Positions 24,921-32,017 of a stretch of 64,000 nucleotides of DNA are shown here, in pieces. A program made the translations under genes and the position numbers. The stretch comes from Lutibacter sp. GTDB lineage: Bacteria; Bacteroidota; Bacteroidia; Flavobacteriales; Flavobacteriaceae. The stretch lies in the NCBI RefSeq assembly GCF_016342705.1, contig NZ_JAEINV010000006.1, forward strand, positions 1-64,000, given 5' to 3'. Within the stretch, counting starts at the first letter, position 1. Each line of letters begins with the position of its first letter. The notes under the pieces are model-generated. The model worked only from the letters and a program-made list of their open reading frames with translations. It was not told the DNA's origin and did no database searches.

Positions 24921-25586
24921 TCACCAATTAATTTCTGATAAATTATTGCTTTTTAAATAATTATTAACCTCACTAAAATGCTTATTACCAAACCAATAAC
25001 CTCTATTTGCACTTAATGGGGATGGATGCCCACTTGTTAATATGCAATGCTTTTTAGCATCAATTAATACACTTTTCTTTTTTGCATAACCTCCCCAAAG
25101 TAAAAAAACAACGTTTTCATTATTTTCTGAAATTGTTTTAATTACAGCATCCGTAAATTGCTCCCAACCTTTTTTTTGATGTGAGCCTGCTTCGTGCGCT
25201 TTTACTGTGAGCGTAGCATTTAATAATAATACACCTTGTTTTGCCCAACGCTCTAAATTGCCACTTTTTGGATATGGAATTTGTACATCACTTTCAATTT
25301 CTTTAAAAATATTTATTAAGGATGGTGGATGTGAAATTCCTTCATTTACCGAAAAACATAATCCGTGAGCTTGATTGGGTCCGTGATATGGATCCTGACC
25401 AATAATTACCACTTTTAGCTGCTTAAAATCGCATAAATTAAAGGCTTCAAAAATTTTATTTCCTTCTGGATAACAAGTATTTTCTTTATATTCTCGTTTT
25501 ACAAAATTTGTAAGTTCCTTAAAATAAGGCTTTTCAAACTCTTTCTGTAACACTTTCTCCCAACTTTCGGCAATTTTTACTTTCAT
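24921..25586 (-). CDS. ung: uracil-DNA glycosylase (family 1)
   Basis: The enzyme removes uracil from DNA as the first step of base excision repair. The 221-aa protein has the catalytic water-activating motif GQDPYHG (Asp65), FSVNEGISHPPSL, LLNATLTV and the DNA-intercalating HPSPLSA loop with His187. I chose the ATG at 25584-25586 (MKVKIAES) because it gives the usual family length. A longer open frame to 25748 would run into the divergent mutS2 gene. The start codons of ung and mutS2 are only 58 bp apart and share the inverted repeat between them. Confidence 0.95.
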   Translation of the reverse strand: MKVKIAESWEKVLQKEFEKPYFKELTNFVKREYKENTCYPEGNKIFEAFNLCDFKQLKVVIIGQDPYHGPNQAHGLCFSVNEGISHPPSLINIFKEIESDVQIPYPKSGNLERWAKQGVLLLNATLTVKAHEAGSHQKKGWEQFTDAVIKTISENNENVVFLLWGGYAKKKSVLIDAKKHCILTSGHPSPLSANRGYWFGNKHFSEVNNYLKSNNLSEINW

Positions 25587-25608
25587 TATTAGTATTTGTC
25601 TTAAATGT

Positions 25609-25636
25609 CTACTTTTGTATAACTTTTCAAAAGTAG
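25609..25636. promoter_or_regulatory. inverted repeat with mirrored -7-like elements between ung and mutS2
   Basis: CTACTTTTG and CAAAAGTAG are perfect 9-bp arms around a 10-bp loop. Each arm contains TACTTTTG, which fits the -7 element TAnnTTTG, once on each strand and pointing toward mutS2 and toward ung. No TTG lies at the usual distance for either. It may instead be an operator or a 5'-UTR hairpin of the mutS2 mRNA. Confidence 0.4.
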
Positions 25637-25644
25637 CGCTTTTT

Positions 25645-27849
25645 ATGAGTAACATTTCAGAAAAAACATTAAATGATTTAGAATTTAATACCATTTTACA
25701 ATCGGTAAGAGAGTTGTGTATTTCTGAATTAGGCAAAGAAGCCACCAAAAAAATAAAGCCATTAAAAAGTCGCGAAAAATTACAGGAAGAGCTTTTTCAG
25801 GTAAATGAATATTTGTCTTCATTTGTAAATGAAAATAGAATTCCAAATCATTATTTTGATGATATTTTAAAGGAAATTCATTTATTAAAAATTGAAAATA
25901 GCTATTTAGAACCAGCTGCTTTTTTAAGAATTGCCAACAACGCTTCTACCGTATTTGAGATCTTAAAGTTTTTAAAAACATTTAAAAATTATTATCCAAT
26001 ATTGTATTTAAAATCAGAAGAAATTGAATACGAGAAATTTATAGTTGAAAATATTCAAAAATTCATTACTCCTTTTGCTGAAGTAAATGATAATGCATCG
26101 CCAACTTTACGACAAATACGAAGTGAAATAAACGCTGTTAGAGGAAAAATTGGCGCTAGTTTTACCAAAGCTTTAGCCTATTACAACAGTGCTGGTTATT
26201 TAGATGAAATTAGAGAATCGGTTGTTGACAATCAGCGAGTACTTGCTGTACAAGCAATGCACAGAAGAAAAGTGAGAGGAAGTTTATTAGGCAGTTCTAA
26301 AACAGGAAGTATTGTATATATTGCGCCAGAAGCCACCTTACAATATAGCCGAGAATTGCAAAATTTATTGTTTGATGAACACGAAGAAATTGTACGAATT
26401 TTAAAAGAATTAACAGATAGCCTACGCATTTTTGCGCCCAATTTACTGGAATATCAAAAATATTTAACAAAATTAGATGTCATTGGAGCAAAAGCTAAGT
26501 ACGCAAAAAAAATAAATGGGTGTTTGCCTAAAATTACTTCAGAAAAGAAAATTTATTTTAGAGATGCTTTTCATCCTATTTTATTGTTAAAAAATAATAG
26601 CAAAAACATCCCAACGGTTTCGCAAACATTAGAGTTAAATGAACAACAACAAATAATTGTTATTTCTGGACCAAATGCCGGTGGAAAAAGTATCACCTTA
26701 AAAACCATTGGTTTATTGCAAGCCATGCTGCAAAGTGGTTTATTAATTCCGGTACACGAACGTTCTGAAACTTTTATTTTTGATAAAATCTTAACGGATA
26801 TTGGAGATAATCAATCTATTGAAAATCAACTAAGTACTTATAGTTACCGATTAAAAAATATGCGTAATTTTTTAAGAAGATGTAATGAAAATACGCTTTT
26901 TTTAATTGATGAATTTGGAACTGGAAGTGATCCCGAATTGGGTGGCGCATTGGCTGAAATATTTTTAGAAGAATTTTATTCTAAAAAAGCCTTTGGAATT
27001 ATTACTACACATTATGCCAATTTAAAAGTATTAGCCAGTGAATTGGAGTTTGTTTCTAATGCAAATATGCAGTTTGATGAAAAAACTTTAGAACCAAAAT
27101 TTAAATTATTTATTGGACAAGCGGGAAGCTCATTTACTTTTGAAGTTGCTCAAAAAAACGGAATTCCATATAGTTTAATTAACAAAGCTAAAAAACGTGT
27201 TGAAGGTGAAAAAGTTCGACTGGATAAAACAATTTCAAACCTTCAAAAAGAACGAAATAAATTACAACTAACTTCTGAAACTTTAGAGCTAGAAAAAACG
27301 AAAGCCATTGAGCAAACGGATAATTTAACTGAAAAACAACTAAAAATTCAGGAAAAATTAGAAAGCTTTCAAGAGCTGTATGATAGCAACCAAAAAATGT
27401 TGCAATACGGTAGAAAAATAAACGATTTATTAAATAAATATTTTCAAACCAATAATAAAAAGGCGTTAACTACCGATTTTAATAATTGGTTGGTTGTTGA
27501 AAAAACAAAATTCCTAAAAAAGAATCCTCCAAAACCTAAAACAAAAGTTGAAAAGAAAAAATTAACTGTTGAGAAAAAACAAGCCGAAGAAAAATTGAAG
27601 GTTGTGGAAAAAGAAGTTTTGGTGGCCGTTGAAAAAGTCCGTGAAGAAAAAATAAAGGTAGATAAAGTAATTGCCAAACAAAAAGCAGACTACGTTTTTA
27701 AAATTAATGACAAAGTTAGAATTATTGATAGTAACACTGTTGGAACTATTGATAAAATTGAAAAGAAAAACGCCTTTATAAATTATGGCGTATTTACTAC
27801 AAAAACAACTTTAAATAAATTAGAATTGGTACAAGCGGCCAAAAAATAA
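25645..27849 (+). CDS. mutS2: MutS2-type DNA mismatch/recombination ATPase without Smr domain
   Basis: A 734-aa MutS-family ATPase that starts MSNISEKTLNDLEF. The MutS2 clamp and lever regions fill 1-330. The ATPase has Walker A GPNAGGKS (342-349), Walker B LFLIDEFG (Asp422, Glu423) and the signature histidine in ITTHYANLK. MutS2 proteins bind branched DNA or rescue collided ribosomes. The C-terminal part is a long charged coiled coil (about 515-670, lysine/glutamate repeats with KVEKKKLTVEKK) and a KOW-like segment KINDKVRIIDSNTVGTIDKI. The usual C-terminal Smr nuclease domain (LDLRG motif) is missing. A TTG codon 30 bp upstream also opens the frame, but the ATG at 25645 fits the family start. 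Confidence 0.9.
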   Translation: MSNISEKTLNDLEFNTILQSVRELCISELGKEATKKIKPLKSREKLQEELFQVNEYLSSFVNENRIPNHYFDDILKEIHLLKIENSYLEPAAFLRIANNASTVFEILKFLKTFKNYYPILYLKSEEIEYEKFIVENIQKFITPFAEVNDNASPTLRQIRSEINAVRGKIGASFTKALAYYNSAGYLDEIRESVVDNQRVLAVQAMHRRKVRGSLLGSSKTGSIVYIAPEATLQYSRELQNLLFDEHEEIVRILKELTDSLRIFAPNLLEYQKYLTKLDVIGAKAKYAKKINGCLPKITSEKKIYFRDAFHPILLLKNNSKNIPTVSQTLELNEQQQIIVISGPNAGGKSITLKTIGLLQAMLQSGLLIPVHERSETFIFDKILTDIGDNQSIENQLSTYSYRLKNMRNFLRRCNENTLFLIDEFGTGSDPELGGALAEIFLEEFYSKKAFGIITTHYANLKVLASELEFVSNANMQFDEKTLEPKFKLFIGQAGSSFTFEVAQKNGIPYSLINKAKKRVEGEKVRLDKTISNLQKERNKLQLTSETLELEKTKAIEQTDNLTEKQLKIQEKLESFQELYDSNQKMLQYGRKINDLLNKYFQTNNKKALTTDFNNWLVVEKTKFLKKNPPKPKTKVEKKKLTVEKKQAEEKLKVVEKEVLVAVEKVREEKIKVDKVIAKQKADYVFKINDKVRIIDSNTVGTIDKIEKKNAFINYGVFTTKTTLNKLELVQAAKK

Positions 27850-27882
27850 ATTTATTTTTTAATTAATACATCTATAGCAAGT

Positions 27883-27890
27883 TATATTTG
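27883..27890 (+). promoter_or_regulatory. -7 element before the OmpA-like gene
   Basis: TATATTTG matches the Bacteroidota -7 element and lies 46 bp before the ATG at 27937. No TTG is found at the expected upstream distance. A TTTAGCGT octamer at 27914-27921 lies between it and the gene. Confidence 0.4.
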
Positions 27891-27936
27891 TTTTAAAAAA
27901 ATATATTCTTAAATTTAGCGTGCAAAAAATCTGACC

Positions 27937-28815
27937 ATGTTAAATAATAGTAAAGCCCTTATTACTTTTGTTATATGGTCTATTATTGCTTTAACTTTTC
28001 ACTATTTTATTTCAAATAAAATTTTTCATAATTGCTTTTCTGAAACTGAAAATACTAAAGTAAATTCAACTGAAATTAATAGACCTTTATTTGTAATTAC
28101 TGATTTTAAAAACAACTCTTTATTTACCTTTAATGAAACCATAACAATTATTAAAAATAAAGACAGTGTTCTTTTTTCTTCTAATAAAAATACTGTTTTA
28201 GATAGTGTAAAGAACTATTTATTAAACAATTATGATAAGAACTGTTCAATTACAGGTTATTTTTCTTCTGAAGAAAATAGTGCTAATTTAGGTTTTAAAA
28301 GAGCAGATTATTTTAAAAATTTATTGATATCAAACAACGTGGACTCCGCTAGAATTGAAACCAATCAATTTGCAAAACAACATTTATTTACCCAAAATAA
28401 TAAAGCTTTAAATGGTGTGAAATTACAATTCAAAACAAGAAACCCTCATTTAATTGACAGCATTGAACAAACTATTGCTAACAAAATTTTACACATTATT
28501 TTTACTGATGAAAATACAATTATTGATTCCATTCAACTAAATACATATCTACCATTACTAAAAAAGTATTGCAAAAAACAGGTACCTTCTGAAATAAGCA
28601 TCACTGGACACACTGATAATGACGGTTATTTTCAAAACAATATTGTGAAAGGTTTAAACTGGGCAAATGCTACTAGAGATTATTTTATAAAAAAAGGTTT
28701 AAAATCCATAAACATAACAACAACCTCAAAAGGAGAAGCTGAACCAATTGCTAATAAATATACCGAAGAAGGAAAAGCTAAAAATAGAAGAATAGAAATA
28801 AAAATTATTAAATAA
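27937..28815 (+). CDS. membrane-anchored OmpA-like domain protein
   Basis: A 292-aa protein with one N-terminal membrane segment (about 8-28) and no clear cleavage site. The C-terminal OmpA-like peptidoglycan-binding domain (about 170-292) shows SITGHTDNDGYFQNN, LNWANATRDYFIKKGL and EGKAKNRRIEIKI. Residues 90-160 (SSNKNTVLDSVKNYLL through ADYFKNLL) look like a second, more worn OmpA-like repeat. It would tie the cytoplasmic membrane to the cell wall. The next gene starts 8 bp downstream and encodes another single-pass protein, so the two are likely a unit. Confidence 0.8.
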   Translation: MLNNSKALITFVIWSIIALTFHYFISNKIFHNCFSETENTKVNSTEINRPLFVITDFKNNSLFTFNETITIIKNKDSVLFSSNKNTVLDSVKNYLLNNYDKNCSITGYFSSEENSANLGFKRADYFKNLLISNNVDSARIETNQFAKQHLFTQNNKALNGVKLQFKTRNPHLIDSIEQTIANKILHIIFTDENTIIDSIQLNTYLPLLKKYCKKQVPSEISITGHTDNDGYFQNNIVKGLNWANATRDYFIKKGLKSINITTTSKGEAEPIANKYTEEGKAKNRRIEIKIIK

Positions 28816-28823
28816 AAACATAT

Positions 28824-29339
28824 ATGCAGTCTATATTTTCAAATCAAAATTTAATTCATTTGGCAGAACTGTTTTTTTGGTTACTTGGAGCTTTTATAAT
28901 TGGTTTTTACTTTGGAACTCTTAAAAGAAAATCAAAAAAAACAACTACTTATAAAGATTTGGAACATGCTGATGTAAATCATGATGATTCATTTGATTTG
29001 GTAGATGATATTAGTAAAATTAGAGCTAAAAAAACCTTTGAACGAGGAGGAAAAGAAACAGTTCAAACTGTTTTTGAAGAAGCTAAAGGTCTAAACTTTG
29101 AAACTATTGGAAAAGCATCTGCTGAAACCAAAGACGATTTAAAACAAATAAAAGGCATTGGGGCTAATATAGAAGAAAAATTGAATGATGTAGGAATTTA
29201 TAATTATACTCAAATTACCAACTTTACAAGTAAAGATATTGATGAATTAACAGATTTAATCAAGTTCTTTCCTGGTAGAATTGAACGTGACGATTGGGTA
29301 GGCCAAGCCTACAAATTATTAAACAATAAAAAACTTTAA
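28824..29339 (+). CDS. single-pass membrane protein with helix-hairpin-helix domain
   Basis: A 171-aa protein with one membrane helix (about 13-33) and a polar middle. The C-terminal helix-hairpin-helix fold (about 108-168) is DDLKQIKGIGANIEEKLNDV followed by ITNFTSKDIDEL and FPGRIERDDW. This type of HhH domain is found fused to ribosomal and other proteins in many bacteria and may bind nucleic acid or protein. The function here is unknown. It is co-transcribed with the OmpA-like gene and converges with the small acidic gene at 29346. Confidence 0.75.
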   Translation: MQSIFSNQNLIHLAELFFWLLGAFIIGFYFGTLKRKSKKTTTYKDLEHADVNHDDSFDLVDDISKIRAKKTFERGGKETVQTVFEEAKGLNFETIGKASAETKDDLKQIKGIGANIEEKLNDVGIYNYTQITNFTSKDIDELTDLIKFFPGRIERDDWVGQAYKLLNNKKL

Positions 29340-29345
29340 GAAACT

Positions 29346-29576
29346 TTATTCGCTTTTATAACGTTCCATTTCACGATCATAAAAAGCTGAAGCTTCTTCA
29401 ATTAATGTAGCAACTTGAATTTCTAACTCTTCTTGATCTTCTCCTTGAAAATCTTCAAACCATTCAATTTCATCATCAACTAAATTGATTATAAAACGTG
29501 GAAAATCTGTATGTATCACAAAAATTGCGTCTTGATGATCTGTATTGTCTCCCAACAAAAATTTAGGTAAGTTCAT
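29346..29576 (-). CDS. small acidic protein of unknown function
   Basis: A 76-aa acidic protein (EIEWFEDFQGEDQEELEIQV in the middle) that I do not recognise. It has no signal peptide or membrane segment. It contains a tight pattern of beta-like strands (AIFVIHTDFPRFIINLVDDE) and a final helix (LIEEASAFYDREMERY). Its start overlaps the end of the MATE gene by 14 bp, which suggests coupled translation and supports a real gene. Confidence 0.7.
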   Translation of the reverse strand: MNLPKFLLGDNTDHQDAIFVIHTDFPRFIINLVDDEIEWFEDFQGEDQEELEIQVATLIEEASAFYDREMERYKSE

Positions 29577-30921
29577 TTTTCTCTTGTATTAATTTATTTG
29601 TTAAATAATTAAATCTTAAAAATAGCATTATTGCAGAACTGGTTAATGCTGTTAACAACCCAATCCATATACCGTAAGGGCCCATATCTAAAGTTCTTCC
29701 AAGGTAAAAACAAACCGGAAAACCAATAATCCAATAGGCTATAAATGTTATAATTGAAGGAACATTTACATCTTGCAACCCTCGCAATCCACCTAAAACA
29801 ACAGCTTGTAAACCGTCTGAAAGTTGAAAAAATCCCGCAACCACCAATAAGCTCGATGCAATTTTAATTACCTCTAAATCTGATGTAAAAACCCAAGGCA
29901 ACAAATCTTTCAAAAGGAAAAAGCTTATTGCAAAACCAAACATAATGATAAAAATGAGTAAAAAATTAGAAAAGGCAATTCTCCGTAATTCCACATAATT
30001 CTTTAATCCAATTTGATTTCCAACTCTAATTGTTGCAGCAACTCCTACTCCAACAGCTATCATAAAGGTAGTGGATGCTAACTTTAAAGCAATTTGATTT
30101 GCTGCTTGCGGTAGCGCACCAAAAGTTCCAGCTAAAATAACGGAAGCTGTAAACAAACCAACTTCAAAAAGCATTTGTAAAGCTGTTGGAAATCCCAATT
30201 TAATAATTTTGTTAAAAACAGTACTGCTAATTTCAGCCAATTGCAATTTCTTCATGTAAATGGCGAATTTTTTTCGTTTCTTTAAAACATAATAAATAAA
30301 GAACACCATAACAAACCTTGAAACCAATGTTCCAATAGCTGCGCCAACAATTTCTAATCGAGGGAAAATCCAAAATCCATATATTAAAGCAAAGTTTAAA
30401 ACTATGTTTACAACATTTGTTAAAATGGTTGCCCACATAGCATATTTAGTTTCAGATAATCCATCCGTAAATTGTTTAAATCCCTGAAAAATCATTAAAG
30501 GAATCATAGAAAATGCTACAATTTCGTAATAAGGTATAGCTAATTTAACAACTTCTTCAGGTTGATCTAAATGATATAATATAGGTTTTATCAACAATAA
30601 CAAAATCCACATAGCAACACCTATTATAGATGTTAAAATTAACCCATGTTGAAAAACACTTCTACCCCTTTCCTTATCTCCTTCCCCATCAGATTCAGCA
30701 ATTAAAGGTGTGATTGCTAATGAAAAACCAATTCCTATTGATAGTGCAATAAATACCAAACTATTACCCAAAGATGTAGCTGCAAGTTGCACAGGCCCAA
30801 TCCTTCCTACCATTATGTCATCAATTAATCCAACCAATAAATGTCCTAACGAACCCATCATTATTGGTGTGGCTAATTTTAAATTATTTTTGAATTCGGA
30901 AGTATAATTCTTTAATTTCAA
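29563..30921 (-). CDS. MATE family multidrug/Na+ antiporter
   Basis: A 452-aa transporter with 12 predicted helices in two halves. It starts LATPIMMGSLGHLLVGLIDD, typical of NorM-type MATE proteins, and has the second-half repeat LGFPTALQMLFEVGLFTASV. It should export cationic compounds in exchange for sodium or protons. Substrates cannot be read from sequence. It is the first gene of a two-gene unit with the small acidic protein. Confidence 0.92.
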   Translation of the reverse strand: MKLKNYTSEFKNNLKLATPIMMGSLGHLLVGLIDDIMVGRIGPVQLAATSLGNSLVFIALSIGIGFSLAITPLIAESDGEGDKERGRSVFQHGLILTSIIGVAMWILLLLIKPILYHLDQPEEVVKLAIPYYEIVAFSMIPLMIFQGFKQFTDGLSETKYAMWATILTNVVNIVLNFALIYGFWIFPRLEIVGAAIGTLVSRFVMVFFIYYVLKKRKKFAIYMKKLQLAEISSTVFNKIIKLGFPTALQMLFEVGLFTASVILAGTFGALPQAANQIALKLASTTFMIAVGVGVAATIRVGNQIGLKNYVELRRIAFSNFLLIFIIMFGFAISFFLLKDLLPWVFTSDLEVIKIASSLLVVAGFFQLSDGLQAVVLGGLRGLQDVNVPSIITFIAYWIIGFPVCFYLGRTLDMGPYGIWIGLLTALTSSAIMLFLRFNYLTNKLIQEKNELT

Positions 30922-31049
30922 CGTTGCTTATATTTCAGTTTGCGAAGATACATATTTTAAATTGCTTATTGAATTAGTTATATTTTCTTAAATTTCATTT
31001 TATTATAAAATATTCATCAATCTTCATTTTAAAAGACCACTAAAAAATG

Positions 31050-31057
31050 TACATTTG
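31050..31057 (+). promoter_or_regulatory. -7 element before tpx
   Basis: TACATTTG fits TAnnTTTG and lies 37 bp before the tpx ATG. A TTT stands where the upstream TTG is expected, so the promoter match is only partial. The remainder of 30922-31094 shows nothing else I can identify. Confidence 0.45.
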
Positions 31058-31094
31058 TTCCTTATCACTTACTAAGTACTAAAAAATAAATATT

Positions 31095-31592
31095 ATGGCA
31101 AAAATAACACTAAAAGGAAACCCAATTAAAACAGTTGGTTCCTTACCTAAAGTAGGAAAAAAAGCTCCTAAATTTTCATTAATAAAATCTGATTTATCAA
31201 AAGTTAAATTAAAAGATTTTAAAGGTTCTAAATTAATTTTAAACATTTTCCCAAGCCTAGATACAGGTACTTGCGCAGCATCAGTTAGAAATTTCAATAA
31301 AGAAGCTGCAAGTTTAGAAAACACAAAAGTTTTATGTATTTCAAGAGATTTACCATTTGCACAAGCGCGTTTTTGCGGTGCGGAAGGCATTGAAAATGTG
31401 GTTACATTATCTGACTTTGCAAAAGGGAAATTTGGAAAATCTTATGGATTAACCATTAAAGATGGTCCTTTAGCAAACTTACATTCTAGAGCTGTTGTTG
31501 TTGTAAATGAAGAAGGTATTGTTACTTATACTGAACAAGTTCCTGAAATTGTGGACGAACCAAATTATGAAGCTGCCTTAAAAGCGCTTTAA
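31095..31592 (+). CDS. tpx: thiol peroxidase
   Basis: A 165-aa peroxiredoxin of the Tpx class that reduces hydrogen peroxide and organic peroxides using thioredoxin. The peroxidatic Cys60 lies in SLDTGTCAASVRNF and the resolving Cys94 in ARFCGAEGI. The catalytic Arg lies in CISRDLPFAQ. The length and start match the family. It is followed after 4 bp by dgkA, so the two may be transcribed together. Confidence 0.96.
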   Translation: MAKITLKGNPIKTVGSLPKVGKKAPKFSLIKSDLSKVKLKDFKGSKLILNIFPSLDTGTCAASVRNFNKEAASLENTKVLCISRDLPFAQARFCGAEGIENVVTLSDFAKGKFGKSYGLTIKDGPLANLHSRAVVVVNEEGIVTYTEQVPEIVDEPNYEAALKAL

Positions 31593-31596
31593 AAAA

Positions 31597-31965
31597 ATGA
31601 ATTCAGAACGTAATTTTTTTCTAAACAGAATAAAATCTGTTAAATATGCTGCAAAAGGCTTTTGGATATTAATTACATCTGAAAAAAGTATCATAGCACA
31701 AGTTATTATTGGCATTATTATGACAATAATTGGCTTTTTAATGAATATTTCTGCTACCGAATGGTTGTTCCAAATTATGGCAATTTCAATAGTTTTGGTA
31801 GCAGAATCATTAAATACTGCAATTGAAAAAATGGCTGATTTTGTACATCCAGATTATCACACAAAAATTGGCTTTATAAAAGATATTTCTGCAGGCGCTG
31901 CATTTTTTGCTGCAATATTTGCTGTAATTATTGGTTTAATAATTTATATACCTAAATTTATTTAG
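31597..31965 (+). CDS. dgkA: diacylglycerol kinase (DgkA/UndK family)
   Basis: A 122-aa three-helix integral membrane kinase. The family motif ESLNTAIEKMADF begins at Glu70, and the C-terminal helix is KDISAGAAFFAAIFAVIIGL. It phosphorylates diacylglycerol or undecaprenol at the inner membrane and so recycles lipids from envelope synthesis. It sits between tpx and ftsK. Confidence 0.93.
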   Translation: MNSERNFFLNRIKSVKYAAKGFWILITSEKSIIAQVIIGIIMTIIGFLMNISATEWLFQIMAISIVLVAESLNTAIEKMADFVHPDYHTKIGFIKDISAGAAFFAAIFAVIIGLIIYIPKFI

Positions 31966-31993
31966 TAATTTAAACGCAATCACATAAATTTTC

Positions 31994-32001
31994 TATTTTT
32001 G
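31994..32001 (+). promoter_or_regulatory. -7 element before ftsK
   Basis: TATTTTTG fits TAnnTTTG and lies 16 bp before the ftsK ATG. No properly placed TTG is seen upstream. Confidence 0.4.
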
Positions 32002-32017
32002 TGGGATATTGAAGTAA

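Noticed and set aside
25587-25748. N-terminal extension of ung by 54 codons
   Set aside because: It overlaps the start of the divergent mutS2 gene, and the protein from the inner ATG already has the normal family length.
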